64,000 nucleotides of DNA from Streptomyces liangshanensis. GTDB lineage: Bacteria > Actinomycetota > Actinomycetes > Streptomycetales > Streptomycetaceae. Both the position numbers and the translations under genes were made by a program. Every line of letters begins with the position of its first letter. Within the stretch, counting starts at the first letter, position 1. The DNA is taken from the NCBI RefSeq assembly GCF_011694815.1, contig NZ_CP050177.1:5000001-5064000 (forward strand). The letters are read 5' to 3'. The notes beneath the pieces were generated by a model, which was not told the DNA's origin, made no database searches, and saw nothing but the letters and a program-made list of their open reading frames with translations. Of the stretch, positions 56,390 to 64,000 are shown piece after piece.

Positions 56390-58597
56390 ATGTCCTCCTC
56401 CCGCAGACGCCCACCCGAACGCGCCCGCCGCACCGGCAAAGAACGCCGCACCGCCCGCCGCAGGCTGCCCATGCGCTACCTGCTCCCGTGCCTCGTCCTC
56501 GTCGCCGTGCTCGCGATGCTCATGCTGCGCGGCTACGTCCACAGCGAGATCCTCGCCGACCACCGCGTCCGCCCCCCGGTCGCCACCGACCAGGTGCCCG
56601 ACCGGATCCTCGACGGCGGCCCCGTCATCGACGCGCGCTCCGCCTCGCAGCCCGCCAAGTCGCTGAGCATCCCGGACGGCAGGCTGGTCCTGACGTTCGA
56701 CGACGGCCCCGACCCCGAGTGGACCCCCAAGGTCCTGGACCAGCTGAAGAAGTACCACGCCCACGCCGTCTTCTTCGTGACGGGCACCATGGCCTCGCGC
56801 TACCCGGCCCTGGTGAAGCGGATGGTGGACGAGGGCCACGAGGTCGGCCTGCACACCTTCAGCCATCCCGACCTCTCGTACCAGACCAGGACCAGGACCA
56901 ACTGGGAGCTGACCCAGAATCAGTTGGCGCTGGCGGGCGCCGCCGGCGTCAGGACCTCGCTGTTCCGGCCGCCGTACTCCTCCTTCGCCGACGCCATGGA
57001 CAACAAGTCCTGGCCGGTCACGCAGTACATCGGGAGCCTCGGCTACATCACCGTCCTCGACAGCGTCGACAGCGAGGACTGGAGGCGGCCCGGCGCCGCG
57101 AAGATCGTCGAGGGGGCCACCCCGAAGGGCCGCCAGGGCTCGATCGTGCTGATGCACGACTCCGGCGGCGACCGCTCGCAGACCGTCGAGGCCCTCGGCC
57201 GCTACCTGCCCGCCATGCAGGAGCGCGGCTTCCGCCTCGTCAACCTCACCGAGGCGCTCGGGGCGCCCAGCGCGCTCACCCCGGTCACCGGCGCCGACCT
57301 GTGGAAGGGCAAGGCCTGGGTCGCGGCGGTCGCCCTCTCGGACAACGTCACCGAGGTCATGGTCGTCGGCCTCGCCGTGATCGGCGTCCTCGTCCTCGTC
57401 CGCTTCGGCCTGATGCTGGTGCTGTCCTTCGCGCACGCGCGCAAGGTCCGCCGCCGCGGCTTCCGCTGGGGCGACCCGGTCACCGAACCGGTCAGCGTGC
57501 TCGTCCCCGCGTACAACGAACGCGAGTGCATCGCCAACACCGTCCGCTCCCTGATGGAGAGCGGCCATCCCATCGAGGTCGTCGTCATCGACGACGGTTC
57601 CACGGACGGGACGGCCGACATCGTCGAGGAGATGTGGCTGCCCAACGTCCATGTCGTACGGCAGGAGAACGCCGGCAAACCGGCCGCGCTCAACAACGGC
57701 ATCGCGCACGCCCGCCACGACATCATCGTGATGATGGACGGCGACACCGTCTTCGAACCCTCCACCGTGGGCGAGCTGGTGCAGCCCTTCGGCGATCCCC
57801 GGGTCGGGGCCGTCGCGGGCAACGCCAAGGTCGGCAACCGCGACACCCTCATCGGCGCCTGGCAGCACATCGAGTACGTGATGGGCTTCAACCTGGACCG
57901 GCGGATGTACGACCTGCTGCGCTGCATGCCCACCATCCCCGGCGCGGTCGGCGCGTTCCGCCGCCAGGCCCTGGAGCGGGTCGGCGGGATGAGCGACGAC
58001 ACCCTCGCCGAGGACACCGACATCACCATGGCCCTGCACCGCGACGGCTGGCATGTCGTGTACGCCGAGCGGGCCCGCGCCTGGACCGAGGCGCCCGAGT
58101 CCGTCCAGCAGTTGTGGTCCCAGCGCTACCGCTGGAGCTACGGCACGATGCAGGCGATCTGGAAGCACCGCGGGGCCCTGGTCGAACGCGGCCCGTCGGG
58201 CCGCTTCGGCCGGGTCGGCCTGCCGCTCGTCTCCCTCTTCATGGTGCTGGCCCCGCTGCTCGCGCCCCTGATCGACGTGTTCCTGCTGTACGGCCTGGTC
58301 TTCGGGCCGACGGCGAAGACCGTCGTCGCGTGGCTCGGCGTCCTGCTCGTGCAGGCGGTCTGCGCCGCGTACGCGTTCCGCCTCGACCGGGAACGGATGA
58401 CGCACCTGATCAGCCTGCCGCTCCAGCAGATCCTCTACCGGCAGCTCATGTACGTCGTGCTGCTCCAGTCCTGGATCACCGCGCTCACCGGCGGCCGGCT
58501 GCGCTGGCAGAAGCTGCGCCGTACGGGCGTGGTGGAGGCACCCGGCTCGGTCCCGTCGCCGCGGGGGCGCAGCGAGGAGCGGAGGCCGGTGGCATGA
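56390..58597 (+). CDS. matB: MatB-like bifunctional polysaccharide deacetylase / GT2 glycan synthase
   Basis: This 735-aa protein starts at the base after the matA stop. A basic N-terminus and helix (residues 28-46) precede a CE4 deacetylase domain (TFDDGPD at 102-108; HTFSHP with His155 and His159 as metal ligands; RPPYSS). A second helix lies near 320-345, then a processive GT2 domain: DDGSTDGT, DGDT, EDTDIT and QRYRW, and finally several membrane helices. It should polymerise and partly deacetylate a beta-1,6-N-acetylglucosamine-type glycan, combining the jobs of PgaC and PgaB in one chain. Confidence 0.93.
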   Translation: MSSSRRRPPERARRTGKERRTARRRLPMRYLLPCLVLVAVLAMLMLRGYVHSEILADHRVRPPVATDQVPDRILDGGPVIDARSASQPAKSLSIPDGRLVLTFDDGPDPEWTPKVLDQLKKYHAHAVFFVTGTMASRYPALVKRMVDEGHEVGLHTFSHPDLSYQTRTRTNWELTQNQLALAGAAGVRTSLFRPPYSSFADAMDNKSWPVTQYIGSLGYITVLDSVDSEDWRRPGAAKIVEGATPKGRQGSIVLMHDSGGDRSQTVEALGRYLPAMQERGFRLVNLTEALGAPSALTPVTGADLWKGKAWVAAVALSDNVTEVMVVGLAVIGVLVLVRFGLMLVLSFAHARKVRRRGFRWGDPVTEPVSVLVPAYNERECIANTVRSLMESGHPIEVVVIDDGSTDGTADIVEEMWLPNVHVVRQENAGKPAALNNGIAHARHDIIVMMDGDTVFEPSTVGELVQPFGDPRVGAVAGNAKVGNRDTLIGAWQHIEYVMGFNLDRRMYDLLRCMPTIPGAVGAFRRQALERVGGMSDDTLAEDTDITMALHRDGWHVVYAERARAWTEAPESVQQLWSQRYRWSYGTMQAIWKHRGALVERGPSGRFGRVGLPLVSLFMVLAPLLAPLIDVFLLYGLVFGPTAKTVVAWLGVLLVQAVCAAYAFRLDRERMTHLISLPLQQILYRQLMYVVLLQSWITALTGGRLRWQKLRRTGVVEAPGSVPSPRGRSEERRPVA

Positions 58598-59805
58598 GCG
58601 TCCCTTCGGTGGACACCGGGGGCGTACCCCGAGCCCGGCACCGGGCGGCGGCCGCCTCGCCCGGACCGGCGGAGGCCGGTACCGCGCAGGCGGGCCCCGC
58701 GGAAGCGGCCCCCGGCCGCGACCGCTACCTCGACCTGCTGCGCGCGATCGCGCTGGTCCGCGTCGTGGTCTTCCACGTCTTCGGGTGGGCCTGGCTGACG
58801 ATCGTCTTCCCCTCGATGGGGGTGATGTTCGCGCTGGCGGGCTCGTTGATGGCCCGTTCGCTCGCGAAGCGCGCCCCGTGGAGCGTGATCCGGGGGCGGC
58901 TGCGCCGGCTGCTGCCGCCCATGTGGGCGTTCGCGGCCGTGGTCGTACCGGTGATCTTCCTGCTGGGCTGGCACCCGGTGCGGGAGGAGGGGCTCTGGGG
59001 CCTGGCGAAGCTGGGCAACTACGTCCTGCCGCTGGGCGCCCCGCCGTACCCGGACCCGAGCGGGTCGGCGAGCGGCTGGCTGGAGCAGTCCTGGGCGGAC
59101 GAGGCGGTGGGACCGCTCTGGTACATCCGCGCGTACGTCTGGTTCGTCCTCGCCTCGCCGCTGCTGCTGTGGGCGTTCCGCAAGGTGCCGTGGGCGACGC
59201 TGGCCTTCCCGCTGGTCCTCACCGCCGCGATCGAGACGGGGCTGCTGACGATCCCCGGCGAGACGGGCCTCGCGGTGACCGACTTCGCGGTGTACGGCGC
59301 CTGCTGGGTGCTCGGATTCGCCCACCAGGACGGGCTGTTCCGGAGGATCCCGCGCTATCTGACGGTCTCGGTGTCCGTGCTGGTGATGGCCTTCGGCCTG
59401 TGGTGGGCGTCGGGCCATCCGGGGCCCGAGGGCTGGAACCTCGACGAGATGCCCCTCACCGAGGCGACCTGGTCGCTCGGCTTCGTGGCGATCCTGCTCC
59501 AGTACGCCCCGTCGTGGCGCGAACTCCCGGGCAGGCTGGCCCGGTTCGACCCGCTCGTCACGCTGGCCAACAACCGGGCCGTGACGATCTACCTCTGGCA
59601 CAACCTGCTGATCATGGCGACGGTCCCGCTGATCGACCAGCTCTGGAACATCCCGGGCATCGACCGGTTCTCGGCCGAACTGGACGCCTCGTACGGGACG
59701 CTGTCCCTGATCCTGGTCTGGCCGCTGATCGCCCTGATGATCCTGGCGGTGGGCTGGGTGGAGGACACGGCGGCCCGGCGCCGCCCCCGGCTCTGGCCGG
59801 CCTGA
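58594..59805 (+). CDS. Acyltransferase 3 family membrane protein
   Basis: This 403-aa protein overlaps the matB stop by 4 nt (ATGA). After an Ala/Pro-rich N-terminus of 45 residues comes an acyltransferase-3 domain with about ten helices. It begins RDRYLDLLRAIALVRVVVFHVFGW, where the conserved Arg and His of the active site sit. Such enzymes transfer acetyl or other acyl groups to sugars outside the cell. Translational coupling to matB suggests O-acylation of the MatAB glycan, an inference from context. Confidence 0.9.
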   Translation: MSVPSVDTGGVPRARHRAAAASPGPAEAGTAQAGPAEAAPGRDRYLDLLRAIALVRVVVFHVFGWAWLTIVFPSMGVMFALAGSLMARSLAKRAPWSVIRGRLRRLLPPMWAFAAVVVPVIFLLGWHPVREEGLWGLAKLGNYVLPLGAPPYPDPSGSASGWLEQSWADEAVGPLWYIRAYVWFVLASPLLLWAFRKVPWATLAFPLVLTAAIETGLLTIPGETGLAVTDFAVYGACWVLGFAHQDGLFRRIPRYLTVSVSVLVMAFGLWWASGHPGPEGWNLDEMPLTEATWSLGFVAILLQYAPSWRELPGRLARFDPLVTLANNRAVTIYLWHNLLIMATVPLIDQLWNIPGIDRFSAELDASYGTLSLILVWPLIALMILAVGWVEDTAARRRPRLWPA

Positions 59806-59807
59806 GA

Positions 59808-59846
59808 GGGGGACGACCGGGGGGGCATGCCCCCACTTCGTCCCCC
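59808..59846 (+). terminator. Nested hairpin terminator after the mat operon
   Basis: Outer arms GGGGGACGA (59808-59816) and TCGTCCCCC (59838-59846) enclose the perfect palindrome GGGGGCATGCCCCC (59821-59834). It begins three bases after the acyltransferase stop. Confidence 0.75.
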
Positions 59847-59976
59847 GGTGTCCCCCGTTGGTGTCCTCTGTCGACCCGGTTACGGCCCGCCTCTGCGCGC
59901 GCGCCCCGAAACGTAACGATCCTTGTGCGAGGACCGGAACGGACCGGATCGGCGCGAGGGCGGAAGGTACATGCGA

Positions 59977-60156
59977 ATGTCGGAACAAGGCCGCGACCAC
60001 CCGGGAGCGCGTGAGCGCCTCGTCCCCGGCTGCGACGTCTGCGCCGCCTTGCTCAGGCAGCGGGCCGACGCGCGCCGGGTGGGCGACCACGGCGCGGCGC
60101 AGGCGTACGGCCGGGAGCTGGAGAACCACCCGCACCCGGCCGCCGCGCCCCGCTGA
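59977..60156 (+). CDS. Small CxxC protein
   Basis: This is a short protein of 59 aa from ATG 59977, with GGAAGG about 9 nt upstream; ATG 59971 is possible but closer to it. It contains one CxxC motif in GCDVCAALLRQRADARRVGDHG and is otherwise polar and His-rich at the end (NHPHPA). Two cysteines are too few for a full zinc ribbon by themselves, so dimerisation or redox chemistry is possible. I do not recognise a named family. Confidence 0.65.
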   Translation: MSEQGRDHPGARERLVPGCDVCAALLRQRADARRVGDHGAAQAYGRELENHPHPAAAPR

Positions 60157-60189
60157 CGGTTCCGTGAGGCCCCGCCGTCCCGGGCGGCC

Positions 60190-61728
60190 CTACATGTGGA
60201 CGGCCTGGACGCCTTCCGGAGCCGGCTGCGGCCGTCCGCCGCGGTACATCACCAGGGCGAGCACCGCGCCGACGGCGAAGATGCCGGCCGACCACCAGTA
60301 GGCGGTCGAGTAGCTCTCCAGCTGGGCCTGGGCGAGCGCCGCCGGACTCGGCTTGCGGTCCGACAGGTAGTTCGTCGCCGCGCTCGCGGCCAGCGTGCTC
60401 AGCAGCGCGGTGCCGATCGAACCGCCCACCTGCTGCATGGTGTTGACGGTCGCCGAGGCGACCCCCGCGTCCTCCGCGGAGACCCCGGAGGTGGACACGC
60501 TCATCGCGGTCGGCATCACCAGGCCGAGTCCGAAGCCGATGACCAGCAGCGGCGGGAGGACGTGGGCCGCGTACGTGCTGCTCATGTCGAGCCCGGTGAG
60601 CCACGCCATGCCGACGGCGGCCAGCGCCATGCCCAGCGGGACGATCGGCCGGGGGCCGTACTTCGGCAGCAGGGTGTTGGTGACGAGCGTCGCGGCCACC
60701 ATCAGGATGCCGATCATCGGCAGGAACGCGAGGCCCGTCTTGACCGGGGTGTAGTGCAGCGAGGACTGGAGGTAGTACGTCAGGAAGAGGAAGACCCCGA
60801 ACATGCCCGCGCCGGAGATGGCGAGCATCGTGAAGGACGCCCCGCGGTCCCGGTCGAGCAGGACGCGCAGCGGCAGCAGCGGGTGCTTCGACCTGGTCTG
60901 CCACCAGGTGAAGGCCGCCAGCAGGACCGCGCCGGCGAGCAGGAAGCCCCAGGTCTCCGGGGAGCTCCAGTCGTGCGTCTCCGCGTTGGAGAAGCCGTAG
61001 ACCAGTCCGAAGAGGCCGGCGGTGACGAGGACCGTGCCCGGCAGGTCGAGCTTCGGCCGCTCGGCCGGGGCGCCCTTGCGCAGGAAGATCACGCCGCCGA
61101 TGAACGCGAACACGGCGAAGAAGAGGTTGACGTAGAGCGTCCAGCGCCAGCTGAGGTGCTCGGTGAGCAGGCCGCCGAGCAGCAGGCCGACGCCGCCGCC
61201 CGCGCCGCCGATGGCGCCGTAGATGCCGAAGGCCTTGGCGCGCTCCTTGGCCCCGGTGAAGGTCGTGTTGAGCAGCGCCAGCGCGGCCGGCGCGAGCATC
61301 GCGCCGAACACGCCCTGGAGGGCGCGGCCGGTGACCAGGACCTCGAAGTTCTGGGCGGCCCCGGCCAGGGCCGAGGCGCCGGCGAAGCCGACGACGCCGA
61401 TGAGGAAGACGATCCGCCGGCCTATGAGGTCGGCGAGGCGTCCGCCGAGGAGCAGCAGGCTGCCGAAGGCCAGCGCGTACGACGTGACGATCCACTGCCG
61501 GTTGTTGTCGTTGAAGCCGAGCGCCTGCTGGGCCGAGGGCAGGGCGATGTTCACGACGGTCGCGTCGAGGACCACCATCAGTTGGGCCAGCGCGATCACG
61601 GTCAGCACGAACCAGCGGTGGTTGGCGCGCTCCGGCTTGTCCGTCTCCCGTGCCGTGTCGGGCGGGACCTTGCTCTGCCGGGGAAGGGGATCGCCGACGG
61701 ACGTGTCGGCGGGGGACTTGGCTGCCAT
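60190..61728 (-). CDS. DHA2-family MFS multidrug efflux transporter (EmrB/QacA-like)
   Basis: This 512-aa protein has about 14 hydrophobic helices. It shows the DHA2 signatures: RWFVLTVIALAQLMVVLDATVVNIALPSAQQAL in the first helix (motif D1) and GGRLADLIGRR after helix 2 (motif A). GGVGLLLGGLLTEHLSWRW lies in helix 5 (motif C). It exports toxic compounds by proton antiport. The divergent TetR gene and two identical operators in between show that it is repressor-controlled. Confidence 0.94.
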   Translation of the reverse strand: MAAKSPADTSVGDPLPRQSKVPPDTARETDKPERANHRWFVLTVIALAQLMVVLDATVVNIALPSAQQALGFNDNNRQWIVTSYALAFGSLLLLGGRLADLIGRRIVFLIGVVGFAGASALAGAAQNFEVLVTGRALQGVFGAMLAPAALALLNTTFTGAKERAKAFGIYGAIGGAGGGVGLLLGGLLTEHLSWRWTLYVNLFFAVFAFIGGVIFLRKGAPAERPKLDLPGTVLVTAGLFGLVYGFSNAETHDWSSPETWGFLLAGAVLLAAFTWWQTRSKHPLLPLRVLLDRDRGASFTMLAISGAGMFGVFLFLTYYLQSSLHYTPVKTGLAFLPMIGILMVAATLVTNTLLPKYGPRPIVPLGMALAAVGMAWLTGLDMSSTYAAHVLPPLLVIGFGLGLVMPTAMSVSTSGVSAEDAGVASATVNTMQQVGGSIGTALLSTLAASAATNYLSDRKPSPAALAQAQLESYSTAYWWSAGIFAVGAVLALVMYRGGRPQPAPEGVQAVHM

Positions 61729-61760
61729 GGGCCGGACTCCTGGAGAGGGACGACAGAGGA

Positions 61761-61779
61761 GAACGAAACTGTTTCGTAC
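61761..61779 (-). promoter_or_regulatory. TetR operator copy 1 (efflux gene side)
   Basis: GAACGAAACTGTTTCGTAC contains the palindrome ACGAAAC-N-GTTTCGT (7-bp arms). It sits 33-51 bases upstream of the efflux start codon. The exact reverse complement recurs at 61931-61949. Confidence 0.85.
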
Positions 61780-61852
61780 TCAGCCGACCATAGGACCGCC
61801 CTGGCCGAAACGCAAAAGATTCACTGCCGGTGGCTACCTCCTCACGCCCCGG

Positions 61853-61900
61853 ATGTGCGACGCTCCCGTTCGCGGAATGTGCGACGCTCCAGGTCGCGGG
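61853..61900. repeat. 24-bp direct repeat, two copies
   Basis: ATGTGCGACGCTCC occurs at 61853-61866 and 61877-61890. The following ten bases also agree in part (TCGCGG in both), giving a tandem 24-bp unit between the two TetR operators. Confidence 0.75.
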
Positions 61901-61930
61901 GGTGGGGCCGGACCGGGGTACGTTTGTAGT

Positions 61931-61949
61931 GTACGAAACAGTTTCGTTC
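61931..61949 (+). promoter_or_regulatory. TetR operator copy 2 (tetR side)
   Basis: GTACGAAACAGTTTCGTTC is the exact reverse complement of the site at 61761-61779 and lies 21 bases before the tetR start codon. This implies autoregulation. Confidence 0.85.
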
Positions 61950-61969
61950 GTTGGTGGAGGTGGTCGGCC

Positions 61970-62542
61970 GTGGCAGGCACCAGGCTCAAGCCGGAGCGTG
62001 AGGCCGAGATGTACGCGGCGGTGCTCGACCTGTTGCGTGAGCTCGGGTACGACGCGCTGACGATGGACGCCGTCGCCGCCCGTACGCGCTCCAGCAAGGC
62101 GACGCTCTACCGCCAGTGGGGGAGCAAGCCCGAGCTGGTGGTCCGGGCGCTGCGGCACAACAAACCCGCCGCGTTCCAGGAGATCGACACCGGGTCGCTG
62201 CGCGGGGACTTCCACGCGATGGCCGAGCTGAGCGACGACTGCAAGATGGAGGAGGACGCCGCGCTCATGCGGAGCCTGCTCCACGTCGTGCACGAGAACC
62301 CCGACCTGCACCGGGCGCTGCGCGAGCTGCTCGTCGAGCCCGAGATGACGGGGCTCGGCATCCTGCTGCGCCGGGCCGTGGACCGCGGCGAGGTGGCGGC
62401 CGACCACCCCGCGTTCCCGTTCGTCACGCACATGCTGGTGGGCGCGTTCGTCGCCCGGCAGCTCATCGAGGACAAGGCCGTCGACCGCGCCTTCCTCTCG
62501 GACTACCTCGACGCCGTGGTCCTCCCCGCCCTGGGCGTCTGA
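61970..62542 (+). CDS. TetR-family repressor of the divergent efflux gene
   Basis: This 190-aa protein is read from GTG 61970 (VAGTRLKPEREAEM) with GGAGG about 9 nt upstream; a longer in-frame extension is not used. The helix-turn-helix is YDALTMDAVAARTRSSKATLYRQWGSK (residues about 25-52), followed by a C-terminal ligand-binding domain of the TetR_C_11-like type. The two identical palindromes in the divergent promoter are the likely binding sites for this protein, one for itself and one for the pump. Confidence 0.93.
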   Translation: MAGTRLKPEREAEMYAAVLDLLRELGYDALTMDAVAARTRSSKATLYRQWGSKPELVVRALRHNKPAAFQEIDTGSLRGDFHAMAELSDDCKMEEDAALMRSLLHVVHENPDLHRALRELLVEPEMTGLGILLRRAVDRGEVAADHPAFPFVTHMLVGAFVARQLIEDKAVDRAFLSDYLDAVVLPALGV

Positions 62543-62658
62543 GCGCCCGGGGTGCGTACGTAACGGCGGCGAAATGCCCGCGCAGCGGGACCGTCACGCG
62601 CCCTTGGCAGGCTCGGCCGCCTCATTCGTGACGGGCGGGACGAGCGGACCCGAGACGC

Positions 62659-63786
62659 ATGGACGGACAGCGGTACGGCCCCCTCGCGGGGTTCACGGTC
62701 GGGGTCACCGCCGCCCGGCGCGCCGATGAGCTCGGCGCGCTGCTCCGCGCCCGCGGGGCCGCCGTCCTGCCCGGCCCCGCCCTGCGGATCGTGCCGCCCG
62801 CCGAGGACGCCGAACTCCTCTCCGTCACCGACGACCTGATCGCGCGCCCGCCGGACGTGACTGTGGCGACCACCGCCACCGGCTTCCGCGGCTGGGTGGA
62901 GGCCGCCGCGGGGTGGGGGCGCGGGGAGCGGCTCCTCGGCCTGCTGCGGGAGGGGGAGTTGCTGGCCCGCGGGCCCCGGGCCAGGGGCGCCGTCCGCGCC
63001 GCCGGGCTCGCCGAGGCGTGGTCACCGGCCACCGAGTCGGCGGCCGAGGTGCTGGACCGGCTCCTCGCGGAAGGCGTCGCGGGCCGCAGGATCGCCCTCC
63101 AGCTCCACGGCGAACCCCCGCCCGGATTCGCCGGGTCGCTACGGGCCGGGGGCGCCGACGTCGTGGTCGTACCGGTCCACCGGTGGGCGCCCCCGGCGGA
63201 CCCCGGCCCGGTCGACCGGCTGATCGAGGCCACCGTCACCCGCGCCCTCGACGCCGTCACCTTCACCAGCGCGCCCGCCGCCGCCTCGCTCCTCGCCCGC
63301 GCCGGACACGGCGGCCGGCTCCCCGCGCTGGTCGACGCCCTCCGCCACGACGTGCTCGCGGCCTGCGTGGGCCCGGTCACCGCGCTGCCGCTCCAGGCGC
63401 ACGGCATCGGCACCGTCCGCCCCGAACACGCCCGCCTGGCCCCGCTCGTCCAGCTCCTGTGCGCCGAACTGCCCTCCCGCGCCCGTACGTTGCCGGTCGC
63501 CGGACGGCACGTCGAGATACGCGGCCACGCCGTCCTGGTCGACGGCGACCTGCGCCCCGTCCCACCGGCGGGCATGGCCCTCCTGCACGCGCTGACGCGC
63601 AGGCCGGGGTGGGTGGTGTCGCGCGGGGAGCTGCTGCGGGCGCTGCCCGGCGCGGGGCGCGACGAGCACGCGGTGGAGACGGCGATGGCCCGCCTCAGGG
63701 CATCGCTGGGCGCCCCGAAGCTGATCCACACGGTGGTCAAGCGCGGCTACCGGCTGGCCCTGGACCCGCCGGCCGACCCCGCGTAG
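62659..63786 (+). CDS. HemD-like uroporphyrinogen-III synthase fused to a winged-helix DNA-binding domain
   Basis: This 375-aa protein has residues about 8-260 in the two-lobed HemD fold (GFTVGVTAARRADELGALLRARGA, and VDAVTFTSAPAAASLL in the second lobe). The last 100 residues form an OmpR-type winged helix (VSRGELLRALPGAGRDEHAVETAMARLRASLG ... VVKRGYRLAL), as in response regulators but without a receiver domain. Such fusions occur in actinobacteria and may act as regulators that sense tetrapyrrole-type ligands; catalytic activity is uncertain. No other haem genes are next to it. Confidence 0.88.
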   Translation: MDGQRYGPLAGFTVGVTAARRADELGALLRARGAAVLPGPALRIVPPAEDAELLSVTDDLIARPPDVTVATTATGFRGWVEAAAGWGRGERLLGLLREGELLARGPRARGAVRAAGLAEAWSPATESAAEVLDRLLAEGVAGRRIALQLHGEPPPGFAGSLRAGGADVVVVPVHRWAPPADPGPVDRLIEATVTRALDAVTFTSAPAAASLLARAGHGGRLPALVDALRHDVLAACVGPVTALPLQAHGIGTVRPEHARLAPLVQLLCAELPSRARTLPVAGRHVEIRGHAVLVDGDLRPVPPAGMALLHALTRRPGWVVSRGELLRALPGAGRDEHAVETAMARLRASLGAPKLIHTVVKRGYRLALDPPADPA

Positions 63787-63909
63787 GGCGGCGGGTGACA
63801 TCGAGGCCGCGGCGGTAGCAGGGGTTCCGGACGCGCCTCGGGGCAGGCACTCTGAGAAGGACGGCGCGGCGACGCGCTCACCGGTGAACCCCGAGGCGGT
63901 GACAGGCAC

Positions 63910-64000
63910 ATGGCGGCGGGCATGGGCTCGTACGAGTGGCGGTTCGACTCAGGACGGGTCTGTCTGGACCTGGTCGCGACCGGGGAACCCGCGCCCAGAG
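63910..64000 (+). CDS. ABATE-domain / CGNR zinc-finger protein, 5' end only
   Basis: Only about 30 codons lie in the window (MAAGMGSYEWRFDSGRVCLDLVATGEP). The FDSGRVCLDLVAT pattern is the start of the ABATE domain, which is typically followed by a CGNR zinc finger in stress-related putative regulators. ATG 63922 is an alternative start. The gene continues beyond 64000. Confidence 0.7.
   Translation, partial: MAAGMGSYEWRFDSGRVCLDLVATGEPAPR

Overview
The window is high-GC actinobacterial DNA, almost certainly from Streptomyces or a close relative. The evidence is the strong third-position G/C bias, the many GTG starts, and a gene order I recognise from the Streptomyces core chromosome: mtrA-mtrB-lpqB, hpf, secA, NAD-glutamate dehydrogenase, pkaA-pkaB, prfB, ftsE-ftsX, smpB-ssrA and matA-matB. 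No phage, transposase, CRISPR array or obvious genomic island is visible. The window is a housekeeping and cell-envelope stretch with accessory transport and regulatory genes between the core genes.

Layout. 1-2450: 3' part of a 23S rRNA gene, a 5S rRNA gene and two strong terminators. 2466-7935 (minus): a five-gene MoxR/DUF58 operon joined by overlaps. 8130-16631 (plus): mtnA, the mtrAB-lpqB envelope-sensing operon, a ComF-like gene, hpf and an orphan LuxR-type response regulator. 16666-18486 (minus): a YcaQ/AlkZ-like DNA glycosylase and a GNAT acetyltransferase, divergent from secA (18727-21549). 21607-29241: an Rv3235-like gene, a small conserved gene, a HAD phosphatase and the 1693-aa NAD-glutamate dehydrogenase. 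29273-35246: a GT87 membrane glycosyltransferase, a TagGH-type polymer exporter, a divergent TetR gene and a TagF-like polymerase, probably a cell-wall glycopolymer locus. 35366-39028: a sugar ABC importer without its own ATPase. 39267-46414: an FHA/FtsK-like protein divergent from two Ser/Thr kinases across a 652-base intergenic region full of inverted repeats. 46568-53120: prfB, a sortase-type surface protein, a zinc-ribbon microprotein, ftsEX, a C-terminal processing protease, smpB and tmRNA. 53170-59805: a divergent MFS/LysR pair, matAB (extracellular aminopolysaccharide) and an acyltransferase. 59977-64000: a small CxxC protein, a divergent DHA2 efflux pump/TetR pair with two identical operators, a HemD-like protein fused to a winged helix, and the start of an ABATE/CGNR gene.

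How the genes relate. Much of the window concerns the envelope and its growth: MtrAB-LpqB signalling, SecA export, FtsEX with an adjacent protease, polymer export, MatAB glycan and a sortase substrate. A second group concerns translation and ribosome rescue: rRNA, HPF, RF2, SmpB and tmRNA.

The most noteworthy sequence-level observations are: the 160-bp inverted repeat upstream of pkaA; the mirrored pair of identical 19-bp operators in the efflux/TetR intergenic region; a tmRNA whose predicted tag is ATSKRDSSAFALAA; a triplicated 22-bp repeat at the stop codon of the TagF-like gene; a surface protein with a 48-bp higher-order repeat; a sugar permease with an inserted domain of about 150 residues; and a recurring layout of a -10-like hexamer 6-8 nt before the start codon, which suggests leaderless transcripts. 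I did not find a convincing wholly new multi-gene system. Gene names and family assignments come from reading the sequence only.
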